NCBI GenBank assembly: GCA_964473045.1
Contig: CAYYMX010000001.1
Coordinates: 1-45,302, forward strand
Direction of reading: 5' to 3'
Origin: CAYYMX01 sp964473045
GTDB lineage: Bacteria; Pseudomonadota; Alphaproteobacteria; Methylaequorales; Methylaequoraceae
Length of the DNA stretch: 45,302 nucleotides
The translations under genes and the position numbers were made by a program. Positions 8,090 through 16,880 of the stretch are shown here, piece by piece (position 1 is the stretch's first letter; every line of letters starts with the position of its first letter). The notes beneath the pieces are model-generated. The model was not told the DNA's origin. It saw only the letters and a program-made list of their open reading frames with translations, and did no database searches.

Positions 8090-9091
8090 TTATTTCAATA
8101 GTAGATTTACCGCTTCTTTGGAGAAGTATGAGAAAATTAGATCAGCTCCAGACCTTTTAATGCATGCTAAACTCTCAAGAATAATCTTATCATAATCAAA
8201 GATTTTTTTTTCTGCAGTATTTTTAATCATCGAATATTCCCCACTAACTTGAAATGCAGCAATTGGAACCAAACAATTATCTTTTAGATCTCTGACAATA
8301 TCTAGATAATATCCCGCAGGTTTTACCATAACAATGTCTGCACCTTCATGAATATCTTCGAGAGATTCTTTTATTGATTCTCTTCTGTTTCTGTAATCTA
8401 TTTGATAAGTTTTTTTATTTGATTTTCTTAATTTTTTTTGGCTTCCAAGTGCATCTCTAAACGGAGAATAAAAATTAGAACAAAATTTTGAACTGTAAGA
8501 TAATATGCAGGTATCAAAGAATCCATTTTTTTCCAAACTTTCTCGAATGATTTTAATTCTCCCATCCATCATATCGCTAGGTGCTATAACTTTACATCCA
8601 TTATGTACAAAATTTAAAGACATTTTTTCTAAAATCTTTATAGTTCGGTCATTCTCAATTTTTCCTTTGGAATTTGTTATACCATCATGTCCAGTTTCGG
8701 TGTATGCATCAAGTGCAACATCGCAAATTGTAATTAAATCAGGAAACTCTTTACTTATTTTCTTCAAAAGTCTACAAACTAAGTTGTTTTCGTTATAACT
8801 CTCGCAAGCATCATGGGTTTTTTTTTCATCTGGTATCTTTGGAAATAATGAAATAGCCTTTATCCCAAGTTTACTAATCTCACCCAATTCATGTATTAAC
8901 TCGGATTCAGAAAATCTCCTTATCCCAGGCATTTTTTTAATTAAAGCTTCATCATTTTTTTCTCTAACAAAATAAGGCATTACCAAATCATCGATTTTTA
9001 AAAAACTTTCGGCAACAAGGTCTCTTAAAGATTTTGAGCTTCTCAACCTTCTCCCTCTATGAAAGGGATAACCTCTAGAATTGAATTGCAT
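8090..9091 (-). CDS. hemB: Delta-aminolevulinic acid dehydratase (porphobilinogen synthase)
   Basis: HemB condenses two 5-aminolevulinate molecules to porphobilinogen in heme synthesis. The two active-site lysines are Lys202 (SYSSKF) and Lys257 (MVKPAGYY). The metal-site region reads CDVALDAYTETGHDG (123-137), with Asp124, Asp128 and Asp136 where zinc enzymes carry three cysteines. This is the aspartate-rich, Mg/K-stimulated type known from Bradyrhizobium and Pseudomonas. Full length (333 aa). It begins three bases after the metY stop, so both are likely cotranscribed. Confidence 0.96.
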   Translation of the reverse strand: MQFNSRGYPFHRGRRLRSSKSLRDLVAESFLKIDDLVMPYFVREKNDEALIKKMPGIRRFSESELIHELGEISKLGIKAISLFPKIPDEKKTHDACESYNENNLVCRLLKKISKEFPDLITICDVALDAYTETGHDGITNSKGKIENDRTIKILEKMSLNFVHNGCKVIAPSDMMDGRIKIIRESLEKNGFFDTCILSYSSKFCSNFYSPFRDALGSQKKLRKSNKKTYQIDYRNRRESIKESLEDIHEGADIVMVKPAGYYLDIVRDLKDNCLVPIAAFQVSGEYSMIKNTAEKKIFDYDKIILESLACIKRSGADLIFSYFSKEAVNLLLK

Positions 9092-9094
9092 GGT

Positions 9095-10372
9095 CTAGGA
9101 CTTTTCTAGTGCCTGTTCCAAATCTTCAAGTATATCATCAATATGTTCAATTCCTACAGAAAGCCGAATATATCCCGGCGTAACACCCGTAGCTAACTTT
9201 TCATCTTCAGATAGTTGAGAATGTGTTGTTGAAGATGGATGAATTGCTAGAGATCTAGAATCACCGATGTTGGCAACATGATAAAAAATTTTCAAATTAT
9301 TTATAAATTTCTTACCAGCTTCTTCTCCAGCCTTTAACTCAAAACCTACTAAAGCACCAAAACCCTTTTTGAGATATTTTTTTGCCCTATCAAGTTGTTG
9401 ACCTTTCATCAAACCTGGAAATATAACTTTTTCAACCTTTTGATGTTTATTGAGAAAATCTGCAACTTTTTTTGCATTTTCACAATGTCTTTGCATTCTT
9501 AAAGGAAGCGTTTCGAGACCTTGTATAAATGTAAATGCATTAAATGGGCTCATTGATGAACCGAGATCTCGTAATAAAGTTACTCTTGCTTTTAAAATAT
9601 ATGCAATTGGTCCTAAGGGTTTTGCTGCTTGAGACCATACTGCACCGTGATAACTAGGGTCAGGAGAATTTAACATCTTGAACCTATCCCCAGCCGCTTC
9701 CCAATCAAAATTGCCTCCATCTACAATCATTCCTCCAATTGAAAGTCCATGACCACCTATATATTTTGTGGTGGAATATACTACAATGTGGGCACCATCA
9801 GAAATTGGCTTAGAAATGCAGGGTGCTGCAGTGTTATCCATTATCAGTGGAATGCTATTTTTTTTACCTATTTCAGCTATTTCGCTAACTGGAAAAACCT
9901 CTAATTTTGGATTAGGAAGAGTTTCAGCATAAATACATCTTGTTTTTTCATCTATTGCATTTTGAAATTGTTCGGGTTTAGCAGGGTCAACAAATCTGCA
10001 CTCAATTCCCATATCTTTTAGTGTGTTTGAAAATAAATTCCAAGTTCCTCCGTAAAGGTCAGTTGAACTTATGAAATTATCGCCAGAGTGACAGATATTT
10101 TGTATGGAGAATGCAGAAGCAGCTTGCCCAGAACTTAACGCCAGAGCAGCAACTCCACCCTCTAATGTAGCAATACGTTCCTCTAGAACGGCATTGGTTG
10201 GGTTCATAATTCTTGTGTAAATATTACCTAATTCTTGGAGAGAAAAAAGCTTTGAAGCATGTTCAGTATTATTAAATTGGTATGATGTGGTTTGATAGAT
10301 AGGAACAGCTACAGATGTAGTTGTTTCATCTCTTCTGTGTCCTGCATGTAAAACTATTGTTTCTTCTTTCAT
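9095..10372 (-). CDS. metY: O-acetylhomoserine sulfhydrylase (PLP Cys/Met family)
   Basis: A PLP enzyme that makes homocysteine directly from O-acetylhomoserine (or O-succinylhomoserine) and sulfide. At 425 residues it has the longer MetY length rather than the shorter MetB/MetC length. Motifs: TIVLHAGHRRDETT, VPIYQTTSY, YTRIMNPTN, LSSGQAASAF, PLIMDNTAA and the PLP lysine Lys203 in YSTTKYIGGHG. It starts at ATG with GGAA upstream and is divergent from bioF across 44 bases. hom, which supplies homoserine, is in the same window at 33.1 kb. Confidence 0.92.
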   Translation of the reverse strand: MKEETIVLHAGHRRDETTTSVAVPIYQTTSYQFNNTEHASKLFSLQELGNIYTRIMNPTNAVLEERIATLEGGVAALALSSGQAASAFSIQNICHSGDNFISSTDLYGGTWNLFSNTLKDMGIECRFVDPAKPEQFQNAIDEKTRCIYAETLPNPKLEVFPVSEIAEIGKKNSIPLIMDNTAAPCISKPISDGAHIVVYSTTKYIGGHGLSIGGMIVDGGNFDWEAAGDRFKMLNSPDPSYHGAVWSQAAKPLGPIAYILKARVTLLRDLGSSMSPFNAFTFIQGLETLPLRMQRHCENAKKVADFLNKHQKVEKVIFPGLMKGQQLDRAKKYLKKGFGALVGFELKAGEEAGKKFINNLKIFYHVANIGDSRSLAIHPSSTTHSQLSEDEKLATGVTPGYIRLSVGIEHIDDILEDLEQALEKS

Positions 10373-10416
10373 TAATTTCCTTCATTATGTTATCCATTAG
10401 ATATTAATATAATATA

Positions 10417-11586
10417 GTGAAAAAATTAAATAAAAATAAAAAAATTATTAGAAAGATGATTTCTGTTAATTACAGGTCAAGAACAAAAAAAAAAAATAAA
10501 GATAAGATTCTCTATAAAAACAAAGAATTATATAATATCAGTAGTAATGATTATTTAGGTTTATCCAAGAACAAGAAACTTATAAAATCTTCAAAAAAAT
10601 GGATGGAATACTTTGGAACCAGTCTTTCCTCCTCTAGAATGATTTCAGGAAATATTGAAAAGATTCAAGAGATTGAAAGTCAAATAAGTGACTTTTCTCT
10701 AAATCAAAAAACTTTGATTATGGGAAGTGGGTTTCAATCCAATGCAACTTTAATTCCTGCAATCACAGGAAACTCATTAGGTAAGAGAAAAAAAACACAA
10801 ATTTTTTCTGACAAGCTAAATCATGCGAGTATCAATTATGGTTGTTACATTACTAATCAAAAGATTGATAGATATTTTCATCTTGATTTAAATAATTTAG
10901 AATATTTATTAAAGAAAAGTCCTAAAAATATTCAGAAAATTATTATTTCAGAAACTGTTTTTAGTATGGATGGAGATATTTTGGATATAGATGGAATCAG
11001 GTTTTTAGCAAAAAAGTATAACTGTTTTTTGTATCTAGATGAAGCTCACTCACTTGGTGTCTTTGGAAATAATGGTTTTGGTTTAGCTTCTAACAATAAA
11101 AAAATTGAAAATGAAATTATTGTTGGAACTTTTGGAAAGGCTTTTGGGTCTTATGGTTCTTTTGTTTCATGTTCCAAAGAAAATTCCGAGAAAATCATTA
11201 ACTATTGTAGTGGACTTATCTATTCAACCGTTTTACCTCCTGCAGTTTTAGGTTCCATTAGTGCAGCTGTCGAAATAATGCCCAATCTTCAAAAAACAAG
11301 AAAAAAAGTAATTGAAAAATCAAAATTTTTGTTAAAAGAACTAGAAAAAATCGGAATTGATACAGGAAAATCTGATTCCCAAATAATTCTCTTAATTTTA
11401 AAAGATCATAGGACCTGTAATAATTTAAGGGATTATCTTTATGCGAATGGCTTTTTTGTAAAAGTTATAAAATCTCCAACTGTTCCCGTTGGTAAAGAGC
11501 GAATTAGACTTTCTTTGACTGCCACTCTTAACAAAAATACTATTAAAAACCTTGTCAATCTAATTATTAAATTCAAGAAAAAATGA
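10417..11586 (+). CDS. bioF: 8-amino-7-oxononanoate synthase
   Basis: BioF condenses pimeloyl-ACP with L-alanine (PLP-dependent) to KAPA, the first committed step of biotin ring assembly. Motifs: SSNDYLGLS, SSSRMISGN, FSDKLNHASIN, SMDGDILDI, YLDEAHSLGVFG with Asp208, and the PLP lysine Lys241 in GTFGKAFGSYG. The GTG start gives a normal distance to the first motif. A TATAAT at 10408-10413 would place transcription start at or after this GTG, so an in-frame ATG at 10456 is a possible alternative. First gene of the biotin cluster; it overlaps the next gene by four bases (ATGA). Confidence 0.95.
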   Translation: MKKLNKNKKIIRKMISVNYRSRTKKKNKDKILYKNKELYNISSNDYLGLSKNKKLIKSSKKWMEYFGTSLSSSRMISGNIEKIQEIESQISDFSLNQKTLIMGSGFQSNATLIPAITGNSLGKRKKTQIFSDKLNHASINYGCYITNQKIDRYFHLDLNNLEYLLKKSPKNIQKIIISETVFSMDGDILDIDGIRFLAKKYNCFLYLDEAHSLGVFGNNGFGLASNNKKIENEIIVGTFGKAFGSYGSFVSCSKENSEKIINYCSGLIYSTVLPPAVLGSISAAVEIMPNLQKTRKKVIEKSKFLLKELEKIGIDTGKSDSQIILLILKDHRTCNNLRDYLYANGFFVKVIKSPTVPVGKERIRLSLTATLNKNTIKNLVNLIIKFKKK

Positions 11587-12275
11587 AATTCAACTTCTTT
11601 TTCGTTCATGGGTGGGGTTTTGATTCTAGTTTTTGGGGTTTAGTAGGGAATGTCATAAAGGAAAAAAAATATTTCAATTCACTTCAATACATTAATCTTG
11701 GTTTTATTAACAAAAAAGATTTTCCAAAAAAAACTCAATCACAAAACAGTGTTTTTATCGTTCATTCTTATGGATTGAACTGGTTCTTAAAAAAAAAGAT
11801 AAAATGTAGAGTATTGATAATTTTTTTTGCAGCACCTAATTTTGTGCGATTCCAAAAAAATCCATTTTTAAAAAAAAGACTCTTAAATCAAATGATAGAA
11901 AGATTTCATCAATATCCTGAAGAGGTTATTACTAATTTTTATAAAAACTCAGGGTTAAAGACTAAATTAAAAAATAATTTTAAAAAAGTTAACTATAGAA
12001 ACCTTTTAAATGCTCTTGATGAACTGTTAAATGATGATTTGCAGGTAGAATTTGATGATTTAGATTGTAATATTTTTTCTGTTTTTTCATTGAAAGATAG
12101 AATCTTCAAACCATCATTGGATAGGATAAAAGAACTAAAATGTAAAAAACATACTATTAAGTTATTAGATGTAAATAATCATGCTATGCCTAGGATTGAA
12201 CCAAAAAAAACCTTTGATCTAATTGATGGTTTTCTTAGGTCTCTTGAAAGAAAAGATTGTGAAAAAAAAAATTGA
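11583..12275 (+). CDS. Alpha/beta hydrolase, probable pimeloyl-ACP methyl ester esterase (BioH-like)
   Basis: A 230-residue alpha/beta hydrolase between bioF and bioC. The oxyanion-hole motif VHGWGFDSSFW opens the protein. The likely triad is Ser62 in the nucleophile elbow IVHSYG, Asp172 in FSLKDRIF and His200 in NNHAMPRIEP; the last resembles the BioH His segment. The elbow reads H-S-Y-G, not the full G-x-S-x-G, so it is a divergent member. In the BioC/BioH route this esterase cleaves pimeloyl-ACP methyl ester and ends chain extension. The function is inferred from fold, triad and position; a BioG-type esterase with the same job is an alternative label. Confidence 0.8.
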   Translation: MKFNFFFVHGWGFDSSFWGLVGNVIKEKKYFNSLQYINLGFINKKDFPKKTQSQNSVFIVHSYGLNWFLKKKIKCRVLIIFFAAPNFVRFQKNPFLKKRLLNQMIERFHQYPEEVITNFYKNSGLKTKLKNNFKKVNYRNLLNALDELLNDDLQVEFDDLDCNIFSVFSLKDRIFKPSLDRIKELKCKKHTIKLLDVNNHAMPRIEPKKTFDLIDGFLRSLERKDCEKKN

Positions 12276-13011
12276 AAAATCTTTTGATAAAGGAGCAAAT
12301 TCATACGATAAATATTCGATGATTCAAAAAAGCATTTCAGGCTACCTTGAGCTGATGCTTGAAAAATTTTTAAAACAAAAAAACCTAAAAAAAGAAATCT
12401 CTGGATTAGAGCTAGGATGTGGTACAGGTGATTTTTCAATCAAACTCATAAAGAAAATTAATTTTGAAAAGATTCACTTAATAGATATTTCAAAAGAAAT
12501 GATTGGAATAGCCAAGAAAAAGATCAAATTTAAAAATGTTTCATTTCAATATATGGATTTTGATAAGTATAAAGATTTCAGGAAATTTGATTTTATTTTT
12601 TCAAACATGTCCTTACACTGGTCTGAAGATTTTTATAAATTGTTAAAATTTATATTAAATGAAATGCCAAAAAAATCTTTTTTTCTTTGTTCATTTTTAA
12701 ACTCTTCAAGTTTTAACTATTTCAAAAAAATAGAAAAATATGAGGGGGAAATTTTTTTTAATAATTTTCCTAACATGAAAAAAATAAACAAAATTATTAA
12801 TTCTGAAAATCTTTTTATTTACCAAAAGGAAATTTCATTAAAACGAAAATTTAAAAATCCCATGGATTTTTTTGGTTATTTAAAAAGAATTGGTGCAAAT
12901 GCTAAGTTAAAAAAAAATAAAAGTAATTTATTTTTTTTAAGAAAATTTAATAATGAATTTATAATAAATTTTGATGTTAGTTGTATCATTGTAGAAAAGT
13001 TAGAAGATTAA
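12259..13011 (+). CDS. bioC: Malonyl-ACP O-methyltransferase
   Basis: BioC methylates malonyl-ACP with SAM, disguising it so that fatty acid synthesis can build the pimeloyl chain. The SAM motif I GLELGCGTGDFS and the motif FIFSNMSLHWSEDF are clear. I chose GTG 12259 because the family region KKKIEKSFDKGANSYD starts just there; earlier in-frame starts (TTG 12223, ATG 12226, TTG 12244) would lengthen the protein by 5-12 residues and increase overlap with the esterase. The end overlaps bioD by one base. Confidence 0.9.
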   Translation: MKKKIEKSFDKGANSYDKYSMIQKSISGYLELMLEKFLKQKNLKKEISGLELGCGTGDFSIKLIKKINFEKIHLIDISKEMIGIAKKKIKFKNVSFQYMDFDKYKDFRKFDFIFSNMSLHWSEDFYKLLKFILNEMPKKSFFLCSFLNSSSFNYFKKIEKYEGEIFFNNFPNMKKINKIINSENLFIYQKEISLKRKFKNPMDFFGYLKRIGANAKLKKNKSNLFFLRKFNNEFIINFDVSCIIVEKLED

Positions 13012-13649
13012 TGAAAAAAGGTTTTTTTATTTCTGGAACAGACACCAATGTTGGAAAAACAATTCTTTCTGCAATATTGGTTAACAAATTAAATGCAATT
13101 TATTGGAAACCGATTCAGTGTGGATTAAACAAATTTGGTGAAAAAGACTCTGATGTAATAAAAAAACTTTGCATGAAAAAGTTTATAATTAGTGAAAAGT
13201 TTTTTTTAAAGGCTCCTTTAAGCCCAAATATAGCTTCTAAAATGCAAAACATAAAAATTTTAAAAAAAGATTTTATTGATTTTAGAAAAAAAAAATTTTC
13301 AAAACAATTAATTGTTGAGGGTGCAGGTGGACTTCAGGTTCCTATCAACAATAATTTTTTTGTAAGTGACTTAGCTAAATTTTTGAATTTACCAGTCATA
13401 TTAGTCTGTCGAACTAAACTAGGCACAATAAATCATACTTTAATGTCTTTGGAGATTTTAAAAAAAAAAAAAATTAATTTTTATGGTTTGGTTTTTGTTG
13501 GAAAAAGTCAACCACATACAATTAAAACAATTAAAGAATTTGGTGAAAAAATTTTAAAAAAAAAAATTAAAATTGTTGCTCTGTTGCCAAATTTTAAAGA
13601 TATAGATAAGAAAAAAGTTAGTTATTACTCTGAAAAAATTAAATTGTAA
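13011..13649 (+). CDS. bioD: Dethiobiotin synthetase
   Basis: BioD closes the ureido ring of dethiobiotin from DAPA, CO2 and ATP. Walker A is GTDTNVGKT (residues 9-17), followed by YWKPIQCGL, VEGAGGLQVPI and LVCRTKLGTINHT. The start is the ATG that overlaps the bioC stop (TAATG); the open frame extends further upstream to a TTG at 12981 but that part lies inside bioC. A 14-A tract (13460-13473) sits in the coding sequence without breaking the frame. 212 residues, normal length. Confidence 0.95.
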   Translation: MKKGFFISGTDTNVGKTILSAILVNKLNAIYWKPIQCGLNKFGEKDSDVIKKLCMKKFIISEKFFLKAPLSPNIASKMQNIKILKKDFIDFRKKKFSKQLIVEGAGGLQVPINNNFFVSDLAKFLNLPVILVCRTKLGTINHTLMSLEILKKKKINFYGLVFVGKSQPHTIKTIKEFGEKILKKKIKIVALLPNFKDIDKKKVSYYSEKIKL

Positions 13650-14960
13650 ATGAAGAAAAAATTATTGAAATCTGACAAAAATTTTATTTGGCATCCTTTT
13701 ACCAAGATTAAAAATGAAATTAATCCCATTTTAATTTCTGAAGCAAATAATGAAATTTTAATTGATGTAGATGGTAAAGAGTATGTTGATCTAATTTCTT
13801 CATGGTGGGTAAACATCCATGGTCATTGTAGAAAAGAAATTATAGAAAAGATTTGTTATCAATCTAAAAAATTAGAACAAGTTCTTTTTGCTGGTTTTAC
13901 TCATGAGCCAGCAATTCAACTTGCTGAAAAATTAACAAATATACTCCCCAAAAAACTAAATAAAGTGTTTTATTCTGATAATGGTTCAACTGCGGTGGAA
14001 ATAGCATTAAAGGTTGCAATTCAATACTGGTTTAATAAAGGGAAAAAAAAGATAAAATTTGTCGCTTTTGAAGGTGGCTATCATGGGGATACATTCGGAG
14101 CTATGTCAGTTGGATTTTCATCTGGATTCTATAAACCTTTTAAAGATTTTGTTAGGCAATCTACTTTTCTTACATTTCCAGAATATTGGAAGGGTAACAA
14201 TGAAATTGATAAAAATGAGAAAACTGCGTTAGTAGAGATTGAAAAAATCTTAGATAAAAATCATAATGAAATAGCTGCTGTAATAATTGAACCTTTAGTT
14301 CAGGGTGCTTCAGGAATGAAAATTTGTAGAAAAGAATTTTTAGAAAAAGTTGTGAGAAAATTTAAATCTGCTGGGATTATAGTGATTTTTGATGAAGTTT
14401 TAACTGGTTTTGGTAGGACTGGTAAAATGTTTGCAATGGATTTTCTAGATGTTAAACCTGATATTCTTTGCTTGGCTAAATCATTAACGGGAGGTTGTCT
14501 TCCTCTTGCCGCAACTGTTTTTGATGAAAAGATTTATCAGGCTTTTCTTGATTCTGATATTGAGAAAGCTTTTCTTCACGGGCATTCATATACAGCAAAC
14601 CCAGTTTCATGTGCAGCAGCAATAAAATCATTAGAATTATTTGAAACAGAAAATACTTTAAAAAAAATTGGTACTATATCTAGTATTCATAAACAATGTT
14701 TGGAATATTTGTCAAAAGAATTAAATATTTCCAGAACCAGATCTCTGGGGGATATTGCAGCTTTTGATATAAATAGTTTTGAAAATGATTATGGTTCGAA
14801 GAAAAGCGAACTGTTAAAAAAAGAATTTTTAAATAATGGACTTTTACTTAGACCAATTGGTAACACAATTTATCTAATGCCACCTTATTGCATTAAAAAA
14901 GAGCAATTACAAAGTTGCTATATGAAAATTTCTAAAATTTTAAAACAGTTCCAAAATTAA
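13650..14960 (+). CDS. bioA: Adenosylmethionine-8-amino-7-oxononanoate aminotransferase
   Basis: BioA transfers the amino group of SAM to KAPA to give DAPA. Motifs of the class-III aminotransferase fold: FIWHPFTK, SSWWVNIHGHC, DNGSTAVEIALK, EGGYHGDTFGAMS, IIEPLVQGASGM, FDEVLTGFGRTG (Asp248) and the PLP lysine Lys277 in CLAKSLTGG. HGHSYTANPVSCAAA follows. The ATG abuts the bioD stop. Last gene of the biotin cluster; bioB, the final sulfur-insertion enzyme, is not in this window. Confidence 0.96.
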   Translation: MKKKLLKSDKNFIWHPFTKIKNEINPILISEANNEILIDVDGKEYVDLISSWWVNIHGHCRKEIIEKICYQSKKLEQVLFAGFTHEPAIQLAEKLTNILPKKLNKVFYSDNGSTAVEIALKVAIQYWFNKGKKKIKFVAFEGGYHGDTFGAMSVGFSSGFYKPFKDFVRQSTFLTFPEYWKGNNEIDKNEKTALVEIEKILDKNHNEIAAVIIEPLVQGASGMKICRKEFLEKVVRKFKSAGIIVIFDEVLTGFGRTGKMFAMDFLDVKPDILCLAKSLTGGCLPLAATVFDEKIYQAFLDSDIEKAFLHGHSYTANPVSCAAAIKSLELFETENTLKKIGTISSIHKQCLEYLSKELNISRTRSLGDIAAFDINSFENDYGSKKSELLKKEFLNNGLLLRPIGNTIYLMPPYCIKKEQLQSCYMKISKILKQFQN

Positions 14961-15000
14961 ATATTTTTTTTGTGCATCAATTTATGTTATTTAATAAACA

Positions 15001-16419
15001 ATGTTAAATACTATTGATAATAAAATTGATTTATTCCTAAAACCTTATTTAGATTCAATAACCAGTTTTGTTTTTGGAAGTTTTTCTTTTTTTAATAATC
15101 AAATTCCCTACATTGTATTGTGGCTAGTTTTTGCTAGTTTATTTTTTACACTATATTTCAAGTTTGTGAATATTAGGTTTTTTAGGAGAGCACTTAATGT
15201 TGCTTTTGGTAAGTATGATAATCCTAATCATCCAGGAGAAATAACTCATTTCCAATCTTTTACAGCAGCAATGTCAGGGACAATTGGTCTAGGAAATATT
15301 GCTGGAGTTGCAGTTGCAATTTCAATAGGAGGCCCAGGTGCAATGTTTTGGATGATAGTAACAGCATTTTTTGGGATGACTTTGAAATTTGTTGAAGTTA
15401 GTTTGGGGCATAAGTATAGAGTTTTTCATCCAGATGGTACAGTTTCTGGAGGTGCTATAAGATATCTCTCGGTTGGACTAAGTGAAACAGGTTTTCCATT
15501 ATTAGGAAAAGTCTTAGCAATTATTTTTGCAGTATGTTGTATTGGTGGTTCATTTGGCGGAGGGAATATGTTCCAAGCAAACCAAGCATTTCAACAAATT
15601 GTTGAGGCTACTGGTGGTATTAATAGTCCGTTTTACAATAAAGGTTGGGTTGGTGGACTTCTTTTTGCTTCACTTGTTGGGTTTATAATAATTGGTGGTA
15701 TTAAGTCTATTGGTAAAGTTACTGAAAAACTTGTGCCATTGATGGCAATACTTTACGTAATTTCTTGTTTAATAATAATTTTTTCAAACTTTCAACTAAT
15801 ACCCGAGACTTTCATGAAAATTTTCGTAAGCGCTTTTAGTTTAGATGCAACAACTGGTGGAATTCTTGGTGCTATGATTGCTGGTGTCAAAAGAGCAGTT
15901 TTTTCAAATGAATCAGGAATAGGTTCGGCGCCATTAGCCTATGCTCCAGCAAAAAGTGATAACCATCTAAATACAGGGTTTATGTCATTATTGTCACCAT
16001 TTGTTGACACTATTATTATCTGTTCGATGACAGCTTTAGTTATCATTATTACTGGAGTTTATGATGGTAATAATGAAATTCAAGGTGTTGAATTAACTTC
16101 TAGAGCATTTGAATCTGTTTTTAGTTGGTTTCCTTTAGTTTTAGCGCTTGCGATTACCCTTTTTGCAATTTCAACTTTGATAACTTGGTCCTATTATGGT
16201 TTGAGATGTTGGACCTATTTATTTGGTATGAGTAATATAAGTAAATATTCGTTTAAAATAATTTTTTTAATGTTTACAATTGTTGGGACTTCAATGAATC
16301 TTGGAAGCGTAATAAATTTTTCAGACTCAATGATCTTTGCAATGTCGGTTCCTAATATTATTGGATTATTTTTTTTGGCACCAATTTTACTAAAGGATTT
16401 AAAAAAATTAGATAAGTGA
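15001..16419 (+). CDS. Sodium:alanine/glycine symporter (AGCS family)
   Basis: A 472-residue polytopic inner-membrane symporter that takes up alanine or glycine with Na+. Family motifs: AMSGTIGLGNIAGVA, GGPGAMFWM, KFVEVSLGHKYR and AVFSNESGIGSAPLAYAPAK; many hydrophobic segments run to the C terminus. It follows bioA by 40 AT-rich bases and precedes rpiB by one base. Given the glycine/serine/glyoxylate enzymes in the window, glycine or alanine import would feed that module; this link is inference. Confidence 0.93.
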   Translation: MLNTIDNKIDLFLKPYLDSITSFVFGSFSFFNNQIPYIVLWLVFASLFFTLYFKFVNIRFFRRALNVAFGKYDNPNHPGEITHFQSFTAAMSGTIGLGNIAGVAVAISIGGPGAMFWMIVTAFFGMTLKFVEVSLGHKYRVFHPDGTVSGGAIRYLSVGLSETGFPLLGKVLAIIFAVCCIGGSFGGGNMFQANQAFQQIVEATGGINSPFYNKGWVGGLLFASLVGFIIIGGIKSIGKVTEKLVPLMAILYVISCLIIIFSNFQLIPETFMKIFVSAFSLDATTGGILGAMIAGVKRAVFSNESGIGSAPLAYAPAKSDNHLNTGFMSLLSPFVDTIIICSMTALVIIITGVYDGNNEIQGVELTSRAFESVFSWFPLVLALAITLFAISTLITWSYYGLRCWTYLFGMSNISKYSFKIIFLMFTIVGTSMNLGSVINFSDSMIFAMSVPNIIGLFFLAPILLKDLKKLDK

Positions 16420-16420
16420 T

Positions 16421-16858
16421 ATGAAGAAAGTTTTTATTGCCTGCGACCATGCTGGTTTTGAATTAAAAAAAAGTTTGATTAAGAATTTTACAAGTAAATA
16501 TGAATTTTTTGATTTAGGTTGCAATAGTTCCGTTTCAGTTGACTATCCAGACTTTGCTCATGAATTGTGCAAAAAAATTTTTCAAGAGAAGTCAAAGTTT
16601 GGTGTTTTAATTTGCGGAAGTGGTATAGGAATGTCAATGGTTGCAAATAAATACTCAAATATAAGAGCAGCTTTGTGTTGTAATGAGAATATGGCTAGAT
16701 TGGCACGCTTACATAATAATGCTAATATTCTTGTTTTAGGTTCAAGGTTGATTTCTAGTGAGGAAGCAATTAAATGTTTTAATATGTTTTTCAATACGAA
16801 TTTTGAAGGTGGAAGACACCAGGGTAGACTTGATAAATTTTATAATGTAAAACAGTAA
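16421..16858 (+). CDS. rpiB: Ribose-5-phosphate isomerase B
   Basis: RpiB interconverts ribose 5-phosphate and ribulose 5-phosphate in the pentose phosphate pathway. The 145-residue protein has FIACDHAGFELK, DYPDFAHELC, the active-site Cys65 in LICGSGIGMS, the His98 region RLHNNANIL, and EGGRHQGRLDK. It starts one base after the symporter stop and is followed 22 bases later by glyA, a common alphaproteobacterial pairing (rpiB-glyA-nrdR). Confidence 0.96.
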   Translation: MKKVFIACDHAGFELKKSLIKNFTSKYEFFDLGCNSSVSVDYPDFAHELCKKIFQEKSKFGVLICGSGIGMSMVANKYSNIRAALCCNENMARLARLHNNANILVLGSRLISSEEAIKCFNMFFNTNFEGGRHQGRLDKFYNVKQ

Positions 16859-16880
16859 TTGTATTGTTTAGGGAGAAATT

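Noticed and set aside
10390..10399. TTATCCATTA between metY and bioF, similar to the BioR box TTATMKATAA
   Set aside because: Two mismatches to the consensus and no palindrome; 8 of 10 matches are common by chance in DNA this AT-rich, and no bioR gene is visible.
10373..10416. SAM riboswitch or attenuator before metY
   Set aside because: Only 44 bases separate metY and bioF, too short for a SAM riboswitch, and no GC-rich stems are present.
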